Positions 14,669 through 21,125 of a DNA stretch of 33,286 nt are shown here, in pieces; within the stretch, counting starts at the first letter, position 1; each line of letters begins with the position of its first letter. Below the pieces are notes generated by a model. The model did no database searches, was not told where the DNA came from, and saw nothing but the letters and a program-made list of their open reading frames with translations. A program made the position numbers and the translations under genes. Source of the stretch: a virus. The stretch is taken from IMG/VR virus record IMGVR_UViG_3300033141_006319, positions 1 through 33,286 of that record; one strand, 5' to 3'.

Positions 14669-14995
14669 CTACGGGCGGTTCTCAACGAGCGCCCAGGTGG
14701 ATCGAATCGGGTCGTACGGAGTCGGGAACATGCGGTGTCCGCGACGCTCGATGGCGTCGATCAGGCGGCTGTTCAATTCGCCGGTGTTGACGCGGTACTC
14801 GGTGAATGCCGCAGCGACATCCGCGGCGCTGACCGGGTTGCGCCGGCGTGTGATCGCATCTTCGAGTTCGTTGGCCTTGTCGCTCATCGCGACCTCGAGC
14901 TCGCGGACCTTCCGGCCCGCGGCGTCGAGGAGGTCAGCGATTTGGCGCTGCAGGTATGCGATCTCGCGTGCGTGTTCGTTGGCGTTGATGGTCAT
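14669..14995 (-). CDS. Small coiled-coil protein, unknown function
   Basis: A 108-residue protein. Residues 5-50 form a predicted coiled coil (AREIAYLQRQIADLLDAAGRKVRELEVAM with regular Leu/Ile spacing), followed by ITRRRNPVSAADVAAAFTEYRVNTGELNSRLIDAIERRG. No family is recognised. CGGAGA stands before ATG 14995. It is one of five leftward genes, 33 bases from its downstream neighbour, and probably shares their transcript. Heptad pattern and size suggest a small partner or regulator, but this is only a guess. Confidence 0.68.
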   Translation of the reverse strand: MTINANEHAREIAYLQRQIADLLDAAGRKVRELEVAMSDKANELEDAITRRRNPVSAADVAAAFTEYRVNTGELNSRLIDAIERRGHRMFPTPYDPIRSTWALVENRP

Positions 14996-15043
14996 GGGTA
15001 TCTCCGATCTGTTGTGGTGCGATTCGAAAGCGCACGCTCACCG

Positions 15044-15280
15044 TCAGGCGAGCGGGCGCGGAGCGGTCCAGGCGGAATGCTCACGAAGCCAGCGCTCGGC
15101 CTCGTGCCTGGTGTGGAAGTACTGCTCGTAGGTGAAACGCTCGTGCTGGTATTCGTCGCGGACACGGACGGCCCAGCGGTGGCCATAGAGCGGGCGGATG
15201 ACGTAGGGCTCCGAAAGAACGGTGAGGCCCAGGTAGTTGCCGAGCCCGGCGTTGGGGATGTTCGTGTCGGTCGCTGGCAT
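15044..15280 (-). CDS. Small hypothetical protein
   Basis: A 78-residue protein with an aromatic-rich centre: YVIRPLYGHRWAVRVRDEYQHERFTYEQYFHTRHEAERWLREH. The alternating pattern suggests a small alpha-beta fold of two or three strands followed by a helix. AAGGAGG precedes ATG 15280, a strong ribosome-binding site. It belongs to the leftward block. No family was recognised and no function can be offered. Confidence 0.68.
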   Translation of the reverse strand: MPATDTNIPNAGLGNYLGLTVLSEPYVIRPLYGHRWAVRVRDEYQHERFTYEQYFHTRHEAERWLREHSAWTAPRPLA

Positions 15281-15319
15281 GGTGTGCCTCCTTGTTGGGT
15301 ACGTGCGCGTGCGTTGGCG

Positions 15320-15667
15320 TCAGTCGAGTTGAGTGACGACGTAGCTCGTGCCGCACTTCTGGCAGGCGACGCTCTCGCCGTCCTCGTCGCAGATGAGTTG
15401 GTCCATGTCGCGCTGGCCGCAGCCGGGGCAGGCGAAGTTCGGCGGGACCAGGTTCGATTCGTCCTGCTTGTCGTGCGCTTCGCGGTCCGTGACGGCCTGC
15501 TCGTAGCCCGCGCTGTACGCCTTGGCCAGCGCTGCCTTCAGCCGCCAGACGGCGACCTCGTAGAAGTCGAGGCGGTCGATGCCTCGGCGCTCGAGCGTGC
15601 GGATGCCGAGTTGCGTGTGGGCGATGAATTCGAGTGCGCGGTCGCGTTGGTCGGTGGTGTTGGTCAT
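15320..15667 (-). CDS. Small zinc-ribbon protein
   Basis: A 115-residue protein. The N-terminal two thirds are helical (ALEFIAHTQLGIRTLERRG, AVWRLKAALAKAYSAGYEQAV). The C-terminus is a zinc ribbon: CPGCG and CQKCG about 25 residues apart. ATG 15667 was chosen over an upstream one at 15700 because AAAGGAG lies just before it. It is the first gene of the leftward block, reading away from the terminase operon, and may be the product whose promoter lies in the 15701-15816 spacer. Nucleic-acid or protein binding through the ribbon is likely; the target is unknown. Confidence 0.72.
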   Translation of the reverse strand: MTNTTDQRDRALEFIAHTQLGIRTLERRGIDRLDFYEVAVWRLKAALAKAYSAGYEQAVTDREAHDKQDESNLVPPNFACPGCGQRDMDQLICDEDGESVACQKCGTSYVVTQLD

Positions 15668-15766
15668 GGCGATGTGCTCCTTTCGAGCACACAAGGGCAT
15701 GACGTGGCGAGGACATCAAGGCGACTTCGCGAGGATTCGCCAGATGTGGGCAAGTTCTCGCAGAAA

Positions 15767-15779
15767 GTGGGTAACCCAC
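15767..15779. promoter_or_regulatory. Palindrome in the divergent spacer
   Basis: GTGGGT and ACCCAC flank a single A, a 6-bp palindrome, in the 149-base spacer between the leftward block and the rightward late operon. A second GTGGG lies 21 bases upstream at 15746. The place is right for an operator of an early/late switch; no clear -35/-10 pair was found. Confidence 0.4.
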
Positions 15780-15816
15780 GGAACATTCCCCGGAAATGCG
15801 CGCGGAGGGCGGCGTG

Positions 15817-16065
15817 ATGGCGGGCCCAAACCAAGACCAGCCTGTCAAACAGGGGCAACTGAATCCGTCAGCGCTCACGCCGGCGGACCTGGCCCGTCTG
15901 CTCACGTCGGCCGGCGGCGTGCGCATCGAGGCCGCGCAGATCAAGGCCGACATCGAAGCCGGCGCGCCGGCGAACGCGGACGGCACGCTGAACCTTGTGC
16001 ACTTTGCCGCCTGGCTCGTGAAACAGATGGCAACGCCGGGAAGCGAGCGACATGGCGGCACGTGA
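15817..16065 (+). CDS. Small pre-terminase protein (possible small terminase subunit)
   Basis: An 82-residue protein immediately before the large terminase, overlapping its start by 14 bases, which is the usual place of a small terminase subunit. Its core LTPADLARLLTSAGG...LNLVHFAAWLVKQM matches the start of the large terminase (LRPSELCQLLNSTALG...VDLLRYVAWLVHERH), so both seem to share one small HTH-like domain. GGAGG before ATG 15817 decides the start; an upstream ATG at 15796 is less likely. The N-terminal tail is Gln/Pro-rich. Small terminases bind the pac or cos site; the assignment here is by position and domain only. Confidence 0.65.
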   Translation: MAGPNQDQPVKQGQLNPSALTPADLARLLTSAGGVRIEAAQIKADIEAGAPANADGTLNLVHFAAWLVKQMATPGSERHGGT

Positions 16066-18334
16066 CCCTCGGAACCTCCGACCGAGTGAGCTGTGCCAAC
16101 TGCTCAACTCGACGGCGCTGGGTGAGGTGATTGGCGAGCGGCAGCTCCGCCGCCATCGCACGCGCGCCGGGCTGCGCATCGCCTCGGGCAGCGATCCGAA
16201 CCGCGTGGATCTGCTTCGGTATGTCGCATGGCTCGTCCACGAACGTCACCGTCCATCGCCGGAGCCGACTGGCGACGAGTTGGCCGGCTACGACGCCCAG
16301 CGTGAACGCGCCCGCGCACGGGGCATGGCGCTGTCCCTCTCCGGCCGTGACATCGGGCCGTTACCCGAAGTCATCGATCCGGGGCGCAGGCAGTCGTGCG
16401 AGCGCAACTTCCGCAGGTTCTGCGACCAGTACTTCCCGCAGACGTTCACGCTCGCCTGGTCGGATGATCACCTCAAGGTCATCACGAAGATCGAGCAGGC
16501 AGTTCTCGAAGGCGGGTTGTTTGCGATGGCCATGCCGCGCGGCAGCGGGAAGACGACCCTGTGCGAGATCGCGTGCCTCTGGGCGATGCTCTACGGGCAC
16601 CGCGAGTTCATTGCACTGGTCGGCGCTGACGAAGAGCACGCGGCGAACATGCTCGACTCGATCAAGGCCGAACTCGAGAACAACGAACTTCTCCTCGCGG
16701 ACTTCCCGGAAGTCGTGTATCCGATCCACTGCCTTGAAGGCATCCACCAGCGGGCAGGTGGCCAGCTCTTCGAAGGCAAGCAGACGCACATCGGGTGGAC
16801 CGCGCGCGAGATTGTGTTACCAACGATGCCCGGAAGCACAGCGTCCGGTGCGATCATCCGCGTGGCTGGCATCACCGGTCGCATTCGCGGCATGAAGCAC
16901 AAGCGCCCGGATGGTCACTCTGTACGCCCGTCGCTCGTCCTCATCGATGACCCGCAGACGGATGAGTCAGCGCGGAGCCCAAGCCAATGCGCCACGCGCG
17001 AGCGGATCCTCGCGGGCGCGATCCTCGGCCTCGCCGGGCCGGGGAAGAAGATCGCCGGTCTCATGACGATCACCGTCGTCAGGCCTGACGACATGGCCGA
17101 CCGGCTACTGGACCGCGAAAAGCACCCCCAATGGCAAGGTGAACGGACGCGGATGGTCTACGAGTTCCCGACCAACGAAGCGCTGTGGGCCAGGTACTCG
17201 GAGATCCGTGCCGACGGGCTGCGGAGCGATGCCGGGATCGTGGCGGCAACGACGTTTTACCGCCAGCATCGGGCGGAGATGGACGAAGGCGCGGTCATTG
17301 CGTGGCCCGCGCGGTTCAATCACGACGAACTGAGCGCCATCCAGCACGCGATGAACCTCAAGCTCCAGGACGAGGCCGCGTTCTGGGCCGAGTACCAGAA
17401 CGAACCACTGCCGGAGGATGAGCCCGACGATGAGTTGCTCACCGCCGATCAGATCGCATCCAAGACGAACGGCCTCAAACGCGGTGCGGTCCCCATCGGC
17501 TGTTCGCATCTGACGATGTTCATCGACGTGCAGGGCAAGGCACTGTTCTGGCTCGTTGCCGCCTGGTCGGATGACTTCACCGGATACGTCATCGATTACG
17601 GCACCGAGCCCGATCAAATGCAGGCGTACTTCACGCTCCGGGACATCACCCGCACGCTGGGGCGGGCGGCGCCTCGCGCCGGTCAGGAAGGTGCGATCTA
17701 CGCCGGGCTCGAGCGGCTGGCCAGCACCATGCTGAGCCGCGAATGGCGGCGTGACGACGGCGCGGTCGTACGGATCGATCGCTGCCTCATCGACGCCAAC
17801 TGGGGTGCATCGACGGATGTGGTCTATCAGTTCTGCCGGCAGTCATCCTTCGCCGGTGTGCTGATCCCGTCGCACGGCCGCTACGTCGGCGCTTCGAGCA
17901 TCCCGTTCAGTGAGTACAAGCGCAAGCGCGGTGACCGCGTCGGCCACAACTGGCGCATTCCGAACGTGGCTGGCAAGCGCGCGGTGCGGCACGTTGTGTT
18001 CGATACGAACTACTGGAAGTCGTTCATCCAGTCTCGGCTGGCGGTCCCCATGGGTGATCCGGGCTGCCTGTCGCTCTTTGGAGGCAAACCGGTCGCTCAT
18101 CGACTGATCGCCGAACATCTCGCCGCAGAGTACCGCGTGAAGACCGAAGGACGGGGCCGAACCGTCGATGAATGGAAGCTCCGTGCATCGGGCCTCGACA
18201 ACCACTGGCTCGATTGCCTGGTTGGCGCAGCTGTCGCGGCGTCGATTCAAGGTGCGAGCTTGTTCGCGGCGGAATCCCGACCGGCGCCGCGCCGGCGCAT
18301 CCGTCTCTCCGAACTGCAGAAGGGGCGACGGTGA
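16052..18334 (+). CDS. terL: Terminase large subunit, GpA-like
   Basis: A 760-residue packaging motor. Residues 8-65 repeat the small domain seen in the preceding protein. Next comes the ATPase: FAMAMPRGSGKTT with Walker A Lys167, and Walker B SLVLIDDPQTDE (about 295). The nuclease half begins near residue 485: TMFIDVQG supplies the first acidic residue, CLIDANWGASTDVVYQF the second and LDNHWLDCLVGAAVAAS the last. This order fits the lambda GpA-like terminase family, which cuts concatemers and pumps DNA into the prohead through the portal. It is longer than many TerL proteins because of the N-terminal domain. ATG 16052; the end overlaps the next gene in GTGA. Confidence 0.93.
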   Translation: MAARDPRNLRPSELCQLLNSTALGEVIGERQLRRHRTRAGLRIASGSDPNRVDLLRYVAWLVHERHRPSPEPTGDELAGYDAQRERARARGMALSLSGRDIGPLPEVIDPGRRQSCERNFRRFCDQYFPQTFTLAWSDDHLKVITKIEQAVLEGGLFAMAMPRGSGKTTLCEIACLWAMLYGHREFIALVGADEEHAANMLDSIKAELENNELLLADFPEVVYPIHCLEGIHQRAGGQLFEGKQTHIGWTAREIVLPTMPGSTASGAIIRVAGITGRIRGMKHKRPDGHSVRPSLVLIDDPQTDESARSPSQCATRERILAGAILGLAGPGKKIAGLMTITVVRPDDMADRLLDREKHPQWQGERTRMVYEFPTNEALWARYSEIRADGLRSDAGIVAATTFYRQHRAEMDEGAVIAWPARFNHDELSAIQHAMNLKLQDEAAFWAEYQNEPLPEDEPDDELLTADQIASKTNGLKRGAVPIGCSHLTMFIDVQGKALFWLVAAWSDDFTGYVIDYGTEPDQMQAYFTLRDITRTLGRAAPRAGQEGAIYAGLERLASTMLSREWRRDDGAVVRIDRCLIDANWGASTDVVYQFCRQSSFAGVLIPSHGRYVGASSIPFSEYKRKRGDRVGHNWRIPNVAGKRAVRHVVFDTNYWKSFIQSRLAVPMGDPGCLSLFGGKPVAHRLIAEHLAAEYRVKTEGRGRTVDEWKLRASGLDNHWLDCLVGAAVAASIQGASLFAAESRPAPRRRIRLSELQKGRR

Positions 18335-18507
18335 ACCGACAGACCACCTCCAACTCGAAACAACCGGAGGAACGTGGGCTGTCATGCCCGAAGTGCGGAT
18401 GCCGCCACCTTCCCGTGCGCTACACACGGCAACGAACGGGTTTCATCCAGCGCATCCGCGAGTGCCGTCACTGCGGTCGGCGCGTCATTACGCGAGAACG
18501 AGCATGA
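18331..18507 (+). CDS. Small zinc-ribbon protein
   Basis: A 58-residue protein with a four-cysteine zinc ribbon: CPKCGCRH and CRHCGRR, about 25 residues apart, followed by a basic tail. It resembles the Ogr-like and NrdR-type ribbons of phage and planctomycete genomes, which can act in transcription. It starts with GTG 18331 inside the terminase stop (GTGA), after AAGGGG. The frame open from 18172 is terminase shadow. Position next to terL makes a late-gene activator possible; this is not shown. Confidence 0.75.
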   Translation: MNRQTTSNSKQPEERGLSCPKCGCRHLPVRYTRQRTGFIQRIRECRHCGRRVITRERA

Positions 18508-18531
18508 GACGCGGGCGTCGTGCGCGACATT

Positions 18532-18547
18532 CGTACACATCTGTACG
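18532..18547. promoter_or_regulatory. Short palindrome CGTACA-CATC-TGTACG
   Basis: Two 6-bp arms around a 4-base spacer lie in the only sizeable gap (103 bases) of the first late genes, upstream of the small gene at 18611. It could be an operator or a small hairpin. Confidence 0.4.
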
Positions 18548-18610
18548 GACTTTCGCGCCAGCGAGCTGCAGTCATCAACTTTGACCCATCCCCGCGCACG
18601 TACATGGTGG

Positions 18611-18835
18611 ATGAGCATCGCACTTCCGCCATCTGCCGCGTCACCGCAGCTCGCGCTTGAGCTGCGTTTCGTTCGCGCTGCCGAGCGCGACGATGCTGCG
18701 CAGGAGGCATGGGTCGCGCACCTTGAGGGCCGTGACCCTGCGAAGGCGGTGAGCAGATTCCGACATCGTGAACGCCGGCGGCGCATGCGGGAGATCGCCG
18801 TCGGATCGCCATTCGATTCCGACAGGAGTGTCTGA
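18611..18835 (+). CDS. Small hypothetical protein with sigma-factor-like segment
   Basis: A 74-residue protein. The stretch LALELRFVRAAERDDAAQEAWVAHLEGRDPAKAVSRFRHRERRRRM resembles the short region 2 pattern of ECF sigma factors (AERDDAAQEAWV), but no region 4 follows, so the likeness may be only that of an acidic/aromatic helix. The end is strongly basic. ATG 18611 follows GGTGG; an upstream frame from 18374 is shadow of the zinc-ribbon gene. Its stop is shared with the next start (TGATG). Similar small proteins stand between terL and portal in planctomycete prophages as I recall. Function unknown. Confidence 0.65.
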   Translation: MSIALPPSAASPQLALELRFVRAAERDDAAQEAWVAHLEGRDPAKAVSRFRHRERRRRMREIAVGSPFDSDRSV

Positions 18836-19308
18836 TGCCCACCAGCGTCGCCAATTTCGACATCGCCGGAGCCGCCGATCGGCTCGTCACCTTCGCCAAC
18901 GAGATCATCGCCTCGCAGTCGGCTCGCCAGGCCGAGTTCAACGAGCATGATCGGGAACGTGCGCTGGCCTACCTCGACCGACTCGAGTCCTACGTCGAGG
19001 TCATCTCGAACCCCGCCAATCCGCTCGACCTTCCGAAGACGCATCCGACGGCCTATCCGATCGCCGCATTCCCGGATGACGAACAGATCAACGGCATCGA
19101 GAACGCTGAAGTGCGCGATCTCACGCGGCGCTTCAAGGCCGCACACGTCGAGCTGACCAACAGCCAGTCGAAGGACCGGGCGACCGGAATCTTCGACGCG
19201 GACAAGGTCCGGCTCGAGGCGCTCATCGAGAACGCCCGCGGCATCATCGAGTTCGGTGAGACGTCGGTTGACCTCCCGGAGAACCAGGCCGACGTGCCGG
19301 CGGTGTGA
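18835..19308 (+). CDS. Conserved phage protein of unknown function
   Basis: A 157-residue, mainly helical protein. The N-terminus (GAADRLVTFANEIIASQSARQAEFNEHDRERALAYLDRLESYV) has a long amphipathic helix, and the middle reads LPKTHPTAYPIAAFPDDEQINGIENAEVRDLTRRF. No motif of a known enzyme is seen. It lies between terminase and portal and starts on the previous stop. The position suggests a head or packaging role, for example an accessory of the portal, but this is inferred. Confidence 0.7.
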   Translation: MPTSVANFDIAGAADRLVTFANEIIASQSARQAEFNEHDRERALAYLDRLESYVEVISNPANPLDLPKTHPTAYPIAAFPDDEQINGIENAEVRDLTRRFKAAHVELTNSQSKDRATGIFDADKVRLEALIENARGIIEFGETSVDLPENQADVPAV

Positions 19309-19318
19309 TTGGGGATTG

Positions 19319-19400
19319 AGGCTTCAGGGGTCAGGGGTCAGGCCTCCGATTCTGAAGCTCGAAGCCTGGACTGGAGCCTGAAGACTGACCCCTGAAGCCT
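19319..19400. repeat. Intergenic inverted-repeat element
   Basis: Perfect 16-bp arms, AGGCTTCAGGGGTCAG and its complement, flank a 50-base centre that itself holds GGGTCAGG, TCTGAAGC and AGCCTGAAG copies. It lies between the previous gene's stop and ATG 19406. The form (terminal inverted repeat, short, non-coding, built of TGACCCC/TGAAGCC words) is that of a REP or MITE-like repeat of the host. It could also fold into a hairpin controlling the next gene, which lacks a clear ribosome-binding site. Confidence 0.75.
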
Positions 19401-19405
19401 GCACC

Positions 19406-19603
19406 ATGGCCGAACCGCTCGACGACACCATCCGCGAGAACGCCCAAGGCCCCAAGCGGGCCTCGGGTGATGCTGGCAGCGTGGAACAACACGATCTGAA
19501 GGACCAGATCGAGGCGGACCGCTACCTGAACTCGAAGGAGGCGGCCAAGAAGAAGGGGATCGGAATCAAGATCACCCGGGCCATCCCCCACGGAACGGTC
19601 TGA
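19406..19603 (+). CDS. Small conserved protein before the portal gene
   Basis: A 65-residue protein ending in DQIEADRYLNSKEAAKKKGIGIKITRAIPHGTV. The last 30 residues form one basic helix plus strand and look like the conserved part. A lambda gpW-like head-joining role is possible by size and by place between terminase and portal, but the sequence is not convincing. ATG 19406 has no good ribosome-binding site because the inverted repeat ends six bases before it. It is followed by AGGCAGGAG of the portal gene. Confidence 0.65.
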   Translation: MAEPLDDTIRENAQGPKRASGDAGSVEQHDLKDQIEADRYLNSKEAAKKKGIGIKITRAIPHGTV

Positions 19604-19616
19604 GGCAGGAGCACGG

Positions 19617-21125
19617 ATGCTCAAGCGACTGATGGACAATCTGGCTGTACGCACGCAGCGTCATGGCACCGGCAAACGAGTCGCCGACGGTGCGCGCGTA
19701 CAGACGCCGGTATTTAGTCTCCGACCTCTCCGTGCCCGCTACGACGCCGCGGCGACCACGGACGGGAACCGTCGCCACTGGGCGAATGCGGACGGCCTCA
19801 GCGCCGACGCGGCCGCGAATCCCGACGTTCGGCGTGTGCTCCGCAACCGGGCCCGCTACGAGGTCGCCAACAACAGCTACGCCCGCGGGATCGTCTGCAC
19901 ACTGGCCAACGACGTCGTCGGGACCGGACCCCGCCTCCAGATGCTGACCGGTGATCCGGATGCCGACCGGCGGATCGAGATGGCCTTCGCTGACTGGGCA
20001 CGCACCGTCGGTCTCGCCGCCAAACTCCGCACCATGCGGATGGCGAGAGCGGAGTCAGGTGAGTGCTTCGCACTGCTCGCGCGCAATCCGCGCCATGGCT
20101 CCGCAGTCCAGCTTGATGTCCGACTGATCGAGGCTGATCAGGTTGCAACGCCTGACCTTCGCACCAACGAGCCGAAGGCGATCGATGGAATCGTCTTCGA
20201 CGAGTTCGGCAATCCGACCGAGTATCACGTGCTCAAACAGCACCCTGGCGACACGCGGTGGATGGCGCACCTGGAGTACGACCGGATCGACGCGGCGGTG
20301 ATGATCCACTACTTCCGCGCTGACCGCCCCGGCCTGAGTCGCGGCATTCCAGACATTACACCGGCGCTGCCGTTGTTCGCGCAGCTCCGCCGGTTCACAC
20401 TTGCCGTGATCAGTGCGGCCGAGACAGCCGCCGACTTCGCGGGCGTGCTCTACACCGATGCACCCGCCAACGGCGAAGCTGACGACGTCGAACCGATGGA
20501 TGCCATCGAACTCGAGCAGCGCATGCTGCTGACGATGCCGGGCGGCTGGAAGATGGCGCAGCTCAAGGCCGAGCAGCCGGCGACCACGTACGGCGACTTC
20601 AAGCACGAGATCCTCAACGAGATCGCCCGGTGCCTGAACATGCCGTTCAACGTCGCTGCGGGCAACTCATCGGGCTACAACTACGCCTCCGGTCGGCTCG
20701 ACCACCAGACGTACTTCAAGAGCATCCGAATCGAGCAGGCGCACATCGAGCGTGTCGTGCTCGATCGGATCTTTGACGCGTGGCTCGATGAAGCCGTGCT
20801 CGTTGAGCGTCTGCTGCCGCAATCAATGCGCATGCGCGGCGCCGATGTCCGGGGGCGGAAGCACCAGTGGTTCTGGGATGGCAACGAGCACGTCGATCCG
20901 GCGAAGGAGGCGAACGCGCAAGCAACCCGGCTCGACAGCCGGACGACATCACTCGCGCGTGAATACGCCCGCCAGGGACTCGACTGGGAAGCCGAGCTTC
21001 GACAGATCGCCAAGGAACGCGAGTTGATGAACACGCTCGGCATCCAGCCCACGGAAGGCTCCACCCCCGAAGGTGCCGTCCCTGTTGGAACAAAGGACGA
21101 AGACGATGACCCCCGGAACGACTGA
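19617..21125 (+). CDS. Portal protein, lambda family
   Basis: A 502-residue portal of the lambda gpB group (Phage_portal_2). Signals: LRNRARYEVANNSYARGIVCTLANDVVGTGPRLQML near residues 70-110, FADWARTVGLAAKL, SGECFALLARNP, the clip/stem region DRIDAAVMIHYFRADRPGLSRGIPDITPAL, and GGWKMAQLKAEQPATTYGDFKHEILNEIARCLNMPFNVAAGNSSGYNYASGR, the best conserved block. The protein would form the dodecameric ring through which DNA is packed and to which the neck binds. Ends with ERELMNTLGIQPTE and a polar tail. GGCAGGAG precedes ATG 19617. Its stop codon lies inside the next gene, a 20-base overlap. Confidence 0.93.
   Translation: MLKRLMDNLAVRTQRHGTGKRVADGARVQTPVFSLRPLRARYDAAATTDGNRRHWANADGLSADAAANPDVRRVLRNRARYEVANNSYARGIVCTLANDVVGTGPRLQMLTGDPDADRRIEMAFADWARTVGLAAKLRTMRMARAESGECFALLARNPRHGSAVQLDVRLIEADQVATPDLRTNEPKAIDGIVFDEFGNPTEYHVLKQHPGDTRWMAHLEYDRIDAAVMIHYFRADRPGLSRGIPDITPALPLFAQLRRFTLAVISAAETAADFAGVLYTDAPANGEADDVEPMDAIELEQRMLLTMPGGWKMAQLKAEQPATTYGDFKHEILNEIARCLNMPFNVAAGNSSGYNYASGRLDHQTYFKSIRIEQAHIERVVLDRIFDAWLDEAVLVERLLPQSMRMRGADVRGRKHQWFWDGNEHVDPAKEANAQATRLDSRTTSLAREYARQGLDWEAELRQIAKERELMNTLGIQPTEGSTPEGAVPVGTKDEDDDPRND

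Noticed and set aside
13580-15817. Plus frame of 745 codons
   Set aside because: It is the opposite-strand shadow of five leftward genes with good ribosome-binding sites and domains.
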